A DNA stretch of 64,000 nucleotides from Eisenbergiella tayi (GCF_001881565.1 NZ_MPDJ01000005.1:830500-894499); one strand, 5' to 3'. Counted from the stretch's first letter, positions 44,328 to 54,070 are shown. Translations and numbers: made by a program. Notes: generated from the letters alone by a model not told the origin.

Positions 44328-44801
44328 TCACAGGGTATTGGCCCTGTGTTCAATGTTTCTTTTAAAGTTCACGATCTGATGATCATATTCCTGATCCATA
44401 AGAGTACTGGTTATTAAAAAATCAGCCGTGGCCCTGTTATTGGCAATCGGGATATCATAAACCTGGGAAATACGCAGAAGCGCCTTCACATCCGGGTCAT
44501 GTGGCTGTGCAGTCAGGGGATCGGAAAAGAAAATCACAAAATCAATGCGTCCTTCCACAATTCTGGCCCCAATCTGCTGATCCCCGCCTAAGGGGCCGCT
44601 GTTATAGCCTTTTACAGGAAGCCCTGTTTTATCGGTAATCATCCTTGCCGTTGTGCCTGTACCGCACAGAAAATGATTTTTAAGTACATCCTTATGCTCT
44701 TCGCACCAGCTGATAAGCTCCGGCTTCTTGCTGTCGTGAGCAATGAGGGCAATATTTTTCTGCTTTCCAATTGTGAGTGTTAAAAACTCTTCATTCATCA
44801 T
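44328..44801 (-). CDS. mgsA: Methylglyoxal synthase
   Basis: A 157-residue enzyme that turns dihydroxyacetone phosphate into methylglyoxal and phosphate, a bypass of lower glycolysis when phosphate is short or sugar influx is high. It shows IALIAHDSKK at the first strand, the phosphate-binding GTGTTA, and SGPLGGDQQIG with the catalytic Asp (Asp74), then FFSDPLTAQPHDPD. Length and motifs fit the family fully. The AAAGGAGG RBS is strong and it has its own promoter (44874-44902), so it is not simply part of the kinase operon upstream. Confidence 0.96.
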   Translation of the reverse strand: MMNEEFLTLTIGKQKNIALIAHDSKKPELISWCEEHKDVLKNHFLCGTGTTARMITDKTGLPVKGYNSGPLGGDQQIGARIVEGRIDFVIFFSDPLTAQPHDPDVKALLRISQVYDIPIANNRATADFLITSTLMDQEYDHQIVNFKRNIEHRANTL

Positions 44802-44873
44802 AAACGTTTCCTCCTTTATGGACCTACCTGCCCATATACGTTTGTCTGTTTTTTCTTTCTTCCTACGTTTCCC

Positions 44874-44902
44874 ACTATACAGGAAAGATCCGGAAATTGC
44901 AA
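44874..44902 (-). promoter_or_regulatory. Promoter of mgsA
   Basis: On the minus strand TTGCAA (44902-44897), a 17-base spacer and TATAGT (44879-44874), 73 bases before the mgsA ATG. Confidence 0.7.
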
Positions 44903-44908
44903 GAGGTG

Positions 44909-46642
44909 TTAAAGGGGGATTGTAATTTTTACGTTTGTTCCCTTGCCCACGCAGCTATGTATGACCACTCCATAATCTGCACCATAGGCAAGCTGAATTC
45001 TTTCATTTACATTATATATCCCATACCCCGCCTCCGGCTGTCCGGAAAGCAGCCGCTCCATTTTCTCCTCCTCGATTCCCGCTCCGTCATCCTCCACTTC
45101 AAAGCATATCCTGTCTTCCTCACTATACAGGCGGATTATGATATGCAGCGGTTCCTCCCGTTCACATACGGCATGGTTGATGGCGTTTTCAATAAAGGGC
45201 TGAAGCACCAGCTTCAGGGTCCTGCATGGAAAAAGTGTTTCATCCACTTCGTAGCTCTCACGGAAATGATCCCGGAACCTCATATGCTGGATCGCAAGAT
45301 AATGCCGGGTAATATCCAGTTCATTTTCCACAGTGATATAACGCATCCCTTTATTCAGTGAGGTCTTATAAAAAGAAGAAAGATGGTTGATGATCCCGCT
45401 GATTTCCTCATCTCCCTTCCGGATGGCCAGAGAGGATATTACGGACAGGGTATTATAAAGAAAATGAGGGTTAATCTGGCTCTGCAGCGCATACAGCTCC
45501 GTATCCCTGCGGGCGATTTCCTTTTTATAAAGCTCATTTATCAGGATGTTCAGTTTATCCGTCATCCGGCTAAAGGCCTGGGAAAGCCGTCCGATTTCGT
45601 CATTGCCCTTAATATCAATCTTCCGGCTGAAATCTTCCTTTTCAATCAGGGCAATCTGTCCTGTCAGATTTTTTATTCTTCCTGTGAAATAGCGGGATAT
45701 AAAAAGAATCAGTATGAGGGCCAGAATAAAGCTGATCCCTGCTATGAGCAGGACCCTGCTGGACGCCAGCTTTGTTTCCCTCAGGATATCATCCAGCGGC
45801 ACAATGGATACGGTTTTCCACCCCTGATCCATCTGATTGAAAACGACCAGAGAACGTTTCCCCCGCACATCCATCACCAGTCTTCCATCGGTATCCTCCA
45901 TGGGGATTTCAACCTCCAGCACCTCCCCCAGCCCTTTCGAGATCAGGCTTTTATCCTTCGTGGAAAGAATGCTTCCCTTTTCATCTATCACAAAAATACT
46001 TTTCCCTTCTGATTCCTGGCGGATCATGGAGTAAAGATATTCCTCCTTCACGGAAAGGGTAAGCACCCCATAGGGATAATTCAGGCTGTTGAAGTTCATA
46101 ATGCGGGCCAGTGAAAAAACCCGTTCCTTCTTATCATTTAAAGTAATACCTGTATAGACTACATTCCCGTAAGTCCTGTCAAGCTCCCTCACCCAGGCCG
46201 GTGCCGCCTTTTCGTCATACAGATATTTGATAAAAGTGCCGTCCGTAGGTATTGTGTCATTGAGTACATAAACCGTGATCCCATCCACATTGCTGTTTGC
46301 AGCCATGAGTCCGAAAAACAAATCATTAATGTAGCCGTAAGCCTCCACAAAATCAATATCCTTCTCATATGCCTGTGTCAAATAGGCCTTCAGTGTGGCG
46401 TTGGTATAAAGCATCCCTGAGATCTGGTGAAAGTTCTCCAGCTGGCCGCTGATGTTATTGTTGATCTGCTGGTTCATATGATTCATGTTTTCATAGGCCT
46501 GTTCAAGAAGCTGGTTCCTGGCCGAGGTATAGGAATAAATGGATATTACCAGAAGAGGCACCAGGGAACAGGTGATGAGAAATATCAAAAGCTTCCCCAT
46601 CATGGGCAGATTGTAAAAGAATAATTTCAGTCTGTTTTTCAT
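44909..46642 (-). CDS. YesM-type sensor histidine kinase (second system)
   Basis: A 577-residue kinase. It has transmembrane helix 1 (about 13-35), an extracellular dCACHE-like sensor (about 36-285), helix 2 (about 293-315), HAMP, and His_kinase with ALQSQINPHFLYNTL (His about 393). The HATPase_c part has ENAINHAV, VEDDGAGI and GYGIYNVNERI. Its start overlaps the stop of the response regulator gene by four bases. The divergent Lpl-type importer is the probable target and its substrate the likely signal. Confidence 0.94.
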   Translation of the reverse strand: MKNRLKLFFYNLPMMGKLLIFLITCSLVPLLVISIYSYTSARNQLLEQAYENMNHMNQQINNNISGQLENFHQISGMLYTNATLKAYLTQAYEKDIDFVEAYGYINDLFFGLMAANSNVDGITVYVLNDTIPTDGTFIKYLYDEKAAPAWVRELDRTYGNVVYTGITLNDKKERVFSLARIMNFNSLNYPYGVLTLSVKEEYLYSMIRQESEGKSIFVIDEKGSILSTKDKSLISKGLGEVLEVEIPMEDTDGRLVMDVRGKRSLVVFNQMDQGWKTVSIVPLDDILRETKLASSRVLLIAGISFILALILILFISRYFTGRIKNLTGQIALIEKEDFSRKIDIKGNDEIGRLSQAFSRMTDKLNILINELYKKEIARRDTELYALQSQINPHFLYNTLSVISSLAIRKGDEEISGIINHLSSFYKTSLNKGMRYITVENELDITRHYLAIQHMRFRDHFRESYEVDETLFPCRTLKLVLQPFIENAINHAVCEREEPLHIIIRLYSEEDRICFEVEDDGAGIEEEKMERLLSGQPEAGYGIYNVNERIQLAYGADYGVVIHSCVGKGTNVKITIPL

Positions 46643-48237
46643 AAGGCTCCCTTTCCTGTCAGCTTACTCCTGAACTGGTTGGGCGTCACTCCCATCTGCT
46701 TCCGGAATACGGCGCAGTAATGGGAGGGATTTTCATAGCCTACCTTTTTTGATATATCGTTCACCCGCATATTCGTTTCTTTCAGAAGTACCACCGAACG
46801 TTCCATACGGATTCTCGTAATATATTCCAGTATGGTTTCTCCGGTATAATCCTTAAACAGCGTCCTCAGATAATTAGGGGACATATATACCTTCTCCGCC
46901 AGATATTCCATTGTCAGAGGTTCACTGTACTCCTTTTCAATAATCTGTCTCACCCTGTTTACAATTTCCAGACGCCGGTCACCGGATAAACCGGACAGGA
47001 TATCCGTTATTTTCTCCAGAAACTGCTCCAGAATTTCTCTGAGCAGGGATATTCCCTCCGCAGCAGAAAGGAGGCCGTACAGCTCCGCTTTATCCTCCAT
47101 CTGCTCTTCTACGGCGGAATTCACCGCGATCACGGAGGAATATATTTTCTCTGTCAGTTCAAAAGCGCCTTTCCCGATTCCGCCTTCCCTTTCCGACCAT
47201 TCCAAAAAATAATTGTCCAGCCATTTTTTGATTTCTTCTTTTTCCCCGTTCTGCAGGCAGGCAATCAATGTCCCGTATTCCGCCGGTTTTTCCTTTTCCT
47301 GAGACTTCCTTGCTTCTTTCTGCCCGTCACAGAGGATTATATGCCCGGAACCATACATCTTTACATGCCATTGCCGGAATCGGCTCATTTCCTGGCATAA
47401 AACCGGCATTTGCTCCAATGGCCGGCGGTTTTCATACAGACAGACCGTAATCCATCTCGCCGCTTCCTTTTGCTGTTCCAACAGGCGTGACGCCGCCCGG
47501 TTCAATTCTGTGCCGGATAGCAGCAAATAGCTGTAATCATTGATATGCAGGGGAAGTATCCTGTCATTTGACAGCCTGCGGATCGCAGTATCAATAGTAT
47601 TCAGAATATCCTGTCCGTTGGATTCGTAGCCTGATAAAAAACGATATTCATCTATTGTTATCATTCCCACATAAAAAGACCGGTTTTCCTGTCCGCAGTG
47701 CAGAATCGTGTTACAGGAACGGCAGATATCTTCCCACAATACCTCTTTTTCTCCCGCACTGAAGCCGAGAAGATTTCGAAAATTCTCCGCCGTAACCACA
47801 GCCTGGGATTTTTTCTCCCGGAAGGATCGGAAACATTTTTCCCTTACCTTTTCCATCGTGCCTTTCAGTTCCTCCGTATTTAAAGGCTTCAATATATACC
47901 CACAGGCCTCCACAGCCAATGCGGAACGCACATATTCAAAATCGTTGTAGCCGCTTAGAAAAACGATTTGTATATCCGGATATCTGTCATGCAGTATTTT
48001 GCTGAAAGCAAGGCCGTCCATAACCGGCATTTTCACATCTGTGAGTACCACATCAGGAAGCTTCCTGTCATTCTCCTCTTCGTTTTCAGAGCCTTCCAAT
48101 CTCTCCAGAAGCTGTAAGGCCTCTTTCCCGTTTTCCGCTGTTCCAGCCACCTGAAATCCCATTTCCTCCCACGGGATATACTTTTCCAGGGTATCCAGCT
48201 CCAGCCATTCATCATCCACCAATAAAATACGATACAT
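46639..48237 (-). CDS. YesN-type response regulator (second system)
   Basis: A 532-residue regulator. The receiver domain has phosphoacceptor Asp67 in VLTDVKMPVMDG; a Glu/Asn-rich stretch before it lengthens the usual spacing. A middle region of about 300 residues follows, then AraC helix-turn-helices (AEKVYMSPNYLRTLFKDY and DISKKVGYENPSHYCAVFRKQMG), ending PNQFRSK. The start is the ATG after GAGGGGAATGTT; the open frame begins six codons earlier. It is first in the operon and divergent from the importer, whose promoter carries 20-base-spaced direct repeats. Confidence 0.94.
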   Translation of the reverse strand: MYRILLVDDEWLELDTLEKYIPWEEMGFQVAGTAENGKEALQLLERLEGSENEEENDRKLPDVVLTDVKMPVMDGLAFSKILHDRYPDIQIVFLSGYNDFEYVRSALAVEACGYILKPLNTEELKGTMEKVREKCFRSFREKKSQAVVTAENFRNLLGFSAGEKEVLWEDICRSCNTILHCGQENRSFYVGMITIDEYRFLSGYESNGQDILNTIDTAIRRLSNDRILPLHINDYSYLLLSGTELNRAASRLLEQQKEAARWITVCLYENRRPLEQMPVLCQEMSRFRQWHVKMYGSGHIILCDGQKEARKSQEKEKPAEYGTLIACLQNGEKEEIKKWLDNYFLEWSEREGGIGKGAFELTEKIYSSVIAVNSAVEEQMEDKAELYGLLSAAEGISLLREILEQFLEKITDILSGLSGDRRLEIVNRVRQIIEKEYSEPLTMEYLAEKVYMSPNYLRTLFKDYTGETILEYITRIRMERSVVLLKETNMRVNDISKKVGYENPSHYCAVFRKQMGVTPNQFRSKLTGKGAL

Positions 48238-48330
48238 AACATTCCCCTCCCTCAAAGCCTTCTTTCACACATGAATCATATAACATAATTTATATTATTT
48301 CAATTATTAAGCCCCCAAATTCGTACGTTT

Positions 48331-48385
48331 CCGTTATGAATCGGTGATATCCGTTATAGATCTGTTGTGTATTATTCCCTATAAT
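48331..48385 (+). promoter_or_regulatory. Candidate YesN-activated promoter of the Lpl-type importer
   Basis: TCCGTTATGAATC (48330 on) and TCCGTTATAGATC (48350 on) are near-identical direct repeats with a 20-base period. TATAAT (48380-48385) is a perfect -10, while the -35 position falls inside the second repeat and is poor. This is the same activator-dependent layout as at 6040-6102. Confidence 0.6.
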
Positions 48386-48436
48386 CAAGGCATAAAGCAG
48401 GAAACAAAATACATCTTAACCAAGGAGGGGGTTTTA

Positions 48437-49405
48437 TTGATTCAACAAATGGCAGTAAAAACCAATAACAGAAGGGAGCAAAGAAAAGTCCAGGGCCGGC
48501 TTATGAAACGCCAGCGTACCCTGTACCTGATGCTGATACCTGGTATTCTCTGGGCCTTACTATTTGCTTATGGGCCCATGGCCGGCCTGTATATGGCATT
48601 TATCGATTATCAGCCCTCCCTCGGCAATTTCTGGTCCAATTTCTTCGGGAGTGAATTTGTGGGCCTCCGGTGGTTCCGTTATTTTTTCTCCGGCCAGGAT
48701 TTCTTAATTGTACTTCGCAACACGCTTTGTTCCAGTATCCTCACCCTGAGCATCGGCTTTGTGATTCCCATATTCATAGCCCTTGCGCTGAATGAAGTAA
48801 GGGGGCGCTTTTTCAAACGGATAGTACAAACAGTTTCCTATCTGCCTTATTTTATATCTTGGGTAATTGCCGCCAATATTATCGTAACCCTTCTGTCTTC
48901 AGAAGGCCTTATCAATCAGATTCTGATAGCCTGCGGTTTCATTGATGAAGGGATTTTCTTTTTGCAGGAGGGAAAACGCTTCTGGCTGATTGTGGCGTTA
49001 TCCAATACCTGGAAGGACATGGGCTATAACTCCATCATGTACCTGGCTGCCATTTCCGCCATTAATCCTGAGCTGTTCGAAGCCGCCCAGGTGGACGGAG
49101 CCGGAAGGCTGAAACAGATATGGTACATCCTTCTTCCCATGCTCAGGCCCACTATACTGATACTGCTCATACTTTCCATAGGGAGCCTGCTGAATACCGG
49201 TTTTGATCAGTATTTCCTTCTGGGCAATTCCCTGAACCGGCAGTATTCTGACGTTATTGACACCTATACCTTCCGTTATGGTATCCAGAATGGCATGTTT
49301 TCTTACGCCTCTGCGGTAAGTATGTTTAAATCCGTTATCGCCTTCCTGCTGGTACTCACGGTAAACACTATTTCCAAGAAGCTGGAAGGCAGCCACCTTT
49401 TCTGA
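48437..49405 (+). CDS. ABC transporter permease, LplB-like
   Basis: A 322-residue permease with six transmembrane helices, the family start (RTLYLMLIPGILWALLFAYGPM) and the EAA loop (EAAQVDGAGRLKQIWYILLP). The TTG at 48437 was chosen: AAGGAGG ends eight bases before it, while the in-frame ATG at 48449 would be 20 bases away. LplB/YtcP-type permeases carry oligosaccharides and use a shared ATPase. It is the first gene of the operon. Confidence 0.9.
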   Translation: MIQQMAVKTNNRREQRKVQGRLMKRQRTLYLMLIPGILWALLFAYGPMAGLYMAFIDYQPSLGNFWSNFFGSEFVGLRWFRYFFSGQDFLIVLRNTLCSSILTLSIGFVIPIFIALALNEVRGRFFKRIVQTVSYLPYFISWVIAANIIVTLLSSEGLINQILIACGFIDEGIFFLQEGKRFWLIVALSNTWKDMGYNSIMYLAAISAINPELFEAAQVDGAGRLKQIWYILLPMLRPTILILLILSIGSLLNTGFDQYFLLGNSLNRQYSDVIDTYTFRYGIQNGMFSYASAVSMFKSVIAFLLVLTVNTISKKLEGSHLF

Positions 49406-49446
49406 AGCAGGCTTTCTTAGAAGGATTACGAAAGGAGTTCCTTATC

Positions 49447-50367
49447 ATGCAGAAACAAAGATCGAAAAAAGCCGGGCTGCCACATCTGACGCCAGGTCAG
49501 ATAGCCGGAAAGGCAGTTGTTTACGGATTTCTGATTTTTATATTTATCATCACCTTTTTCCCCTTCTGGCAGATTTTTGTACTTTCCATTAACGATGCGG
49601 GAGATTCCCTGCGGGGAGGGCTTCTGCTGTGGCCCCGGCAGCTGAACCTGAGCAGCTATAAAGCCGTATTTCAGAATGAAGAAATCCTTTCTTCCCTGGG
49701 CGTTACCGTGGCCCGTACAGTAATCGGCGTACCTCTCACCGTATTCTGTGTCGCCATGCTGGCTTATGTCCTCTCCAAGCAGGAGCTGGTTCACAGACGG
49801 GCTATCAATTTTTTCTTCGTGTTTACCATGTATTTTTCAGGCGGATTAATACCCACCTACATGGTAATCAAAGCCCTGGGGCTGATAGATAACTTTTTTG
49901 TTTTTATTTTTCCGGGTATGATCAATATCTACTGGATGATTCTGGTCCGGACCTATATCGAAGGTCTTCCGAAAGAGCTGTTTGAAGCGGCCTCCAGCGA
50001 AGGGGCCGGAGAATTTACCATATTTTTAAAGGTGGTGCTTCCTCTCAGTATGCCGGTGCTGGCGACCATCCTGCTGTTTTCCGCTATCTCCCACTGGAAC
50101 GCCTGGTATGATTCCTATATTTATACCTATAAGCCTCAGCTGAAAACCCTGCAGGCGGTGCTTGTAAAAATACTGAACCAGTATCAGACAGGCGCTATGG
50201 TTTCCCAGGCCCAGCAAATGGCAAATGAAGCGAAAAAAATGCCGGTCAGCAGCGAAAGTATCCGGATGACGGTAACCATGGTAGCCACGCTCCCCATCAT
50301 TCTGGTATATCCGTTCCTGCAGAAATACTTTATCAAAGGAATGCTTATAGGAGCAGTAAAAGACTAA
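49447..50367 (+). CDS. ABC transporter permease, LplC/YtcP-like
   Basis: A 306-residue permease with six transmembrane helices and the EAA loop (EAASSEGAGEFTIFLKVVLP). The end FLQKYFIKGMLIGAVKD is typical of this branch. The AAAGGAG RBS is clear. It forms the channel with the preceding gene. Confidence 0.94.
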   Translation: MQKQRSKKAGLPHLTPGQIAGKAVVYGFLIFIFIITFFPFWQIFVLSINDAGDSLRGGLLLWPRQLNLSSYKAVFQNEEILSSLGVTVARTVIGVPLTVFCVAMLAYVLSKQELVHRRAINFFFVFTMYFSGGLIPTYMVIKALGLIDNFFVFIFPGMINIYWMILVRTYIEGLPKELFEAASSEGAGEFTIFLKVVLPLSMPVLATILLFSAISHWNAWYDSYIYTYKPQLKTLQAVLVKILNQYQTGAMVSQAQQMANEAKKMPVSSESIRMTVTMVATLPIILVYPFLQKYFIKGMLIGAVKD

Positions 50368-50407
50368 TTTAATATAAAAAGGCGCTCAGCGCCGGAAAGA
50401 GGTAATT

Positions 50408-51703
50408 ATGCCAAAAATCACATTTATCGGTGCCGGCAGTTCCATTTTTGTCAAAAATGTTTTAGGGGACTGCATGTGCACACCAGCCCTTGCCGAATCC
50501 AGGCTCGCTTTGTTCGATATCGATGAAAAGAGGCTCCGCCAGTCGGAAACCATGCTTCGGTGCCTGAACCAGAACCTGGGAAACCACGCCAGCGTGGAGG
50601 TTTACCACGACAGAAAGGAAGCGCTGCGCGATGCGGATTATGTTATCAACGCTATCGCCGTAGGGGAATATGATCCGTATATTGTATCGGATTTCCAGAT
50701 ACCTGAAAAATACGGCCTGTATCAGACCGTCGCTGACACGCTGGGAATGGGCGGCCTGTTCCGCGGCCTGCGCACCATTCCTGTCATGCTGGATATCGCA
50801 CGTGATATGGAGGAGGTATGTCCCGATGCATGGCTGCTGAATTATACTAATCCCATGTGTATTGTTACCGGCGCCGTACAGCAGGCGGCAAATATCAAAT
50901 GTGTGGGCCTCTGCCACAGTGTGCAGGTCTGTGCAAAAGAATTGCTGGAAGGGCTGGGAATGCCTTCTGATGATATCATTTACCGGATCGGCGGAATCAA
51001 CCACCAGGCATGGCTTCTGGAAATTTCCCGGCACGGAAAGGATCTTTACCCGGAAATCCGGCAGAAGGCCCTGGCACGGACAGACGATCATAATGATAAG
51101 GTCAGGTATGAATTTCTGAAAATGTTTGGCTATTATGTGACGGAATCCAGTTCCCATGGCTCCGAATATGTGCCATACTATCATAAGCACAGATATCCGG
51201 AATTGAAGGAACAGTATCATCTTCCAACCGACGGATATAAAAACTGGGCCAACGGGAAGGCTCAATACTGGAAAGAGGTCAATGATCTGATCGAAAACCA
51301 AGGCCTCACTCATGAAAGAAGCCGGGAATATGCTTCGTATATTATGGAAGCCATTGAAACTAACCATCCTTATGAAATCGCGGGAAATGTATTAAATACA
51401 GGCTTCCTGATTGGCAATCTGCCTGAAAAGGCCTGTGTGGAGGTTCCCTGCCTGGTAGACGGCAATGGAATAACGCCGACTCATTTCGGGCCGCTTCCTG
51501 AACAGTGTGCCGCTTTAAACCGTACAAATATCAATATGCAGCTGCTCACCATCCAGGCGGCTCTTACAGGCAAAAAAGAACATGTATATCAGGCGGCCAT
51601 GATGGATCCTCATACCTCTTCAGAGCTTTCCATCGGGGATATTGTAAAAATGTGTGACGAAATGCTGGAATTCAATAAAATATATTTACCGAACTTTAAT
51701 TAA
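50408..51703 (+). CDS. GH4 family glycosidase (alpha-galactosidase/alpha-glucosidase type)
   Basis: A 431-residue NAD- and metal-dependent glycosidase with a Rossmann start (KITFIGAGSSIF), an NYTNPM block, and the metal-binding pair CHS (about residue 173) and GINHQAWL (His about 202). GH4 enzymes cleave by a redox-elimination mechanism and need NAD+ and Mn2+. It most resembles MelA/LplD-type members that act on unmodified glycosides. No signal peptide is present, so it should hydrolyse the imported oligosaccharide. It sits between the permease and binding-protein genes. Confidence 0.93.
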   Translation: MPKITFIGAGSSIFVKNVLGDCMCTPALAESRLALFDIDEKRLRQSETMLRCLNQNLGNHASVEVYHDRKEALRDADYVINAIAVGEYDPYIVSDFQIPEKYGLYQTVADTLGMGGLFRGLRTIPVMLDIARDMEEVCPDAWLLNYTNPMCIVTGAVQQAANIKCVGLCHSVQVCAKELLEGLGMPSDDIIYRIGGINHQAWLLEISRHGKDLYPEIRQKALARTDDHNDKVRYEFLKMFGYYVTESSSHGSEYVPYYHKHRYPELKEQYHLPTDGYKNWANGKAQYWKEVNDLIENQGLTHERSREYASYIMEAIETNHPYEIAGNVLNTGFLIGNLPEKACVEVPCLVDGNGITPTHFGPLPEQCAALNRTNINMQLLTIQAALTGKKEHVYQAAMMDPHTSSELSIGDIVKMCDEMLEFNKIYLPNFN

Positions 51704-51723
51704 GCAGGGAAAAGGGGGATATT

Positions 51724-53370
51724 ATGTTTAAGAAAAATTTAAGTCTGCTGCTCGCTGGTATACTGACAATTTCCTGTCTCACGGCTGGATGCGGGAATAA
51801 TTCCGGAAACGGGGGAGAATCCCCGTCAGCAGGAAATGGGGATTCCCAGGCGGCAGCCACGGAAACGGGAAAAGCGGACGAGGCCGCTTCCGGGGAAGTC
51901 ATTACTCTTACATTTTTTGATAAAAATACGGGAGATGCCTTCGATAACCCGGTGGCTCAGGCCATTACGGAAAAAACAGGAATCAAGATTGAAGTCCAGC
52001 AGCCTACCGGCAATCCGGAAGAAAAACTGAATCTGATGCTGGCCAGCGGTGATCTTCCGGATATTGTCCTTATGGACAGGCGAAGTGATATCGTAAATAA
52101 GTACATCGCTGCTGGTGCACTGGTGCCGCTGAATGATTTGATTGATCAGTATGGAGCCGATATCCAGGAAATGTATGGGGATATCCTGAATAAAAGCCGG
52201 TATGAGGACGGCAAAAATTATTATCTGAATAACTGGTATGGGTTGGATCCCGATCCGGATCGGGCTTTCTGTATCCGTATGGATGTGCTGAAGGAACTGG
52301 GATATGGAGAAAAGGCGGAAAAAGGGGAGGCCTTCACTCAGGATGAGTTCCGGGATATACTGAACCGTTTTAAAGAGACTTATAAGGACGCTGACGGGCA
52401 GTCTGCTATTCCTCTTACTTCCAACGCGGATTATATGCCTTCTGTTTTAAGTACTTTTAAAGCGATGTATGGAATGAAGAATTATTATGAAAAGGATGGA
52501 AAGCTGTATTTTGATGTCAGGGATCCTGATTACCTGGAGATGGTAAAATATATGAACGGTCTGTACAGGGATGGGCTTCTTGATAAGGAATGGGCGGTAA
52601 ATAAGGAGCAGATCTTTACTCAGAAAGCAGGAAGCGGACGTGTTGCCGCCACGGTAGGGCTTTCCAGCGACGGAAACCGGCTTCTTAAGGAGGATAACGG
52701 AGAGGATACGGATAAGCAGTTTTATATGTTCAAGGTTGTGGCAGACGGTGTGGACCCGGATAAGACTACTTTCAGCCCCAGAAGCTCCCTGGGCTGGGAT
52801 GCGATCGGAATAACCGTAAAAAATGAGCATCCGGTAGAAACCATTAAATTTATGAATTTTCTTGCGAGTGAAGAAGGACAGTATCTGTTGATGTGGGGAA
52901 TTGAAGGTAAGGATTGGGATATGGAAGACGGCAAGCATGTGCCTCGTCCGGAAACGCTTCAGGGCTTTAAGGATGACTGGAACACTTTTGCAAAGGAGAC
53001 CGGAATAAGAAAGTGGACATGGTTTATTAAAAACGGATATGGCAGCGACGGAACACCTTATGATCTTGCCACGAAGTATGAGCGGGACGCTGTGAGCACG
53101 CATGCGCTTACATCCATGGCTAATTCCACATGGGATACGGCCCCTTATGATTATATAGGGCCTGCGGCAGGTACGCCGGAAGCCTTGTCGGAACAGAAAA
53201 TAAAGGATATTATTGACACTGCTTTCACCAATATGGTTTATGCGGATTCTGAGGAACAGGTGGTATCACTTTATGATGCCATGATCAGTGAAATTGACGC
53301 GAACCAGGCTTCCGCTATTGAGGCTGTTTATACGGAGAAGTATAATGAGCAGCTGGCTTTGTGGAAATAA
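51724..53370 (+). CDS. Substrate-binding lipoprotein, LplA-like
   Basis: A 548-residue binding protein, longer than the CUT1 type, with lipobox TAGC (cysteine near residue 22), a Gly/Ser/Asn linker, and LplA-family blocks (LTFFDKNTGDAFDNPVAQ, LASGDLPDIVLMDR, NNWYGLDPDP). It belongs with the LplB and LplC permeases. Gene order permease-permease-GH4-binding protein is less common than binding protein first. A terminator follows. Confidence 0.93.
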   Translation: MFKKNLSLLLAGILTISCLTAGCGNNSGNGGESPSAGNGDSQAAATETGKADEAASGEVITLTFFDKNTGDAFDNPVAQAITEKTGIKIEVQQPTGNPEEKLNLMLASGDLPDIVLMDRRSDIVNKYIAAGALVPLNDLIDQYGADIQEMYGDILNKSRYEDGKNYYLNNWYGLDPDPDRAFCIRMDVLKELGYGEKAEKGEAFTQDEFRDILNRFKETYKDADGQSAIPLTSNADYMPSVLSTFKAMYGMKNYYEKDGKLYFDVRDPDYLEMVKYMNGLYRDGLLDKEWAVNKEQIFTQKAGSGRVAATVGLSSDGNRLLKEDNGEDTDKQFYMFKVVADGVDPDKTTFSPRSSLGWDAIGITVKNEHPVETIKFMNFLASEEGQYLLMWGIEGKDWDMEDGKHVPRPETLQGFKDDWNTFAKETGIRKWTWFIKNGYGSDGTPYDLATKYERDAVSTHALTSMANSTWDTAPYDYIGPAAGTPEALSEQKIKDIIDTAFTNMVYADSEEQVVSLYDAMISEIDANQASAIEAVYTEKYNEQLALWK

Positions 53371-53402
53371 AGGGATGATGAAATAGAAGGATGGGATGAA
53401 GG

Positions 53403-53435
53403 AAGGGTACTCCGGATCGGGGTGCCCTTCTTTTT
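53403..53435 (+). terminator. Terminator of the Lpl-type operon
   Basis: AAGGGTACTCC (53403-53413) pairs with GGGGTGCCCTT (53419-53429) using two G-U pairs, followed by five T. It also lies just before the convergent tadA stop. Confidence 0.85.
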
Positions 53436-53439
53436 GCGT

Positions 53440-53955
53440 TTACTGGTTTTGGCTGTTTTTCTGCTTGCGTTCCCTGCGTTCTTCTTTTACCCGTACGCGC
53501 AGTTCTTTGAAGAACTGGGTGAGCATGTCGCTGCATTGTTGTTCGAGAATCCCTCTGGTTACTTTTACCTGGTGGTTGAAGGCGGGGTTTTCCAGGATGT
53601 TGAGGATGGATCCGGCACAGCCGGCTTTGGGGTTCATGCAGCCTATAACTACCTCCGGGATGCGGGCCTGGACGATGGCGCCGGAACACATCTGGCAGGG
53701 TTCCAGTGTGACGTACATGGTGCAGTCTTCCAGGCGCCAGTCGCCTATTTTTTTGCTGGCTTTGTTGATGGCTGTTATTTCGGCGTGGGACAGGGTGTTT
53801 TTGTCTGTGTTGCGGCGGTTGTAGCCCCGGCCTATGATTTTGTCCTGGTGGACGATGACGCAGCCTATGGGGACTTCTCCCAGGGCGTAGGCTTTCTTTG
53901 CCTGGGCGAGGGCGGCTTTCATGTATTTTTCTTGTGGGGTGATGGGTGGAGTCAT
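53440..53955 (-). CDS. tadA: tRNA adenosine(34) deaminase
   Basis: A 171-residue zinc deaminase that makes inosine at the wobble base of tRNA-Arg(ACG). It shows KAYALGEVPIGCVIV, the zinc/proton-shuttle motif SHAE (about residues 55-58) and PCQMCSGA (about 86-93). The start giving MTPPITPQEKYMKAAL fits the family N-terminus; the open frame continues 72 codons upstream, but those residues are encoded by the hairpin cluster and are not protein-like. The C-terminal 20 residues are basic and Glu-rich. Confidence 0.93.
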   Translation of the reverse strand: MTPPITPQEKYMKAALAQAKKAYALGEVPIGCVIVHQDKIIGRGYNRRNTDKNTLSHAEITAINKASKKIGDWRLEDCTMYVTLEPCQMCSGAIVQARIPEVVIGCMNPKAGCAGSILNILENPAFNHQVKVTRGILEQQCSDMLTQFFKELRVRVKEERRERKQKNSQNQ

Positions 53956-53980
53956 GGGGGGTGGGGGTCCTTTCTTTGGG

Positions 53981-54010
53981 TTGTGCTGGGTGGGTGGGTG
54001 GGGGTATAAT
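53981..54010 (+). promoter_or_regulatory. Candidate nrdG promoter with a G-quadruplex motif in the spacer
   Basis: TTGTGC (53981-53986), an 18-base spacer and TATAAT (54005-54010). The spacer is nearly all GGGTGGGTGGGTGGGGG (53988-54004), the tightest form of the G3N1 quadruplex pattern, on the non-template strand. It directly abuts the start of the divergent tadA gene. Confidence 0.5.
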
Positions 54011-54070
54011 GGGTGGGGAATATAGAGCTTGGCGGGCTTTAGGGTGGATTCCCGGGAGTCCGCCGGGTAC

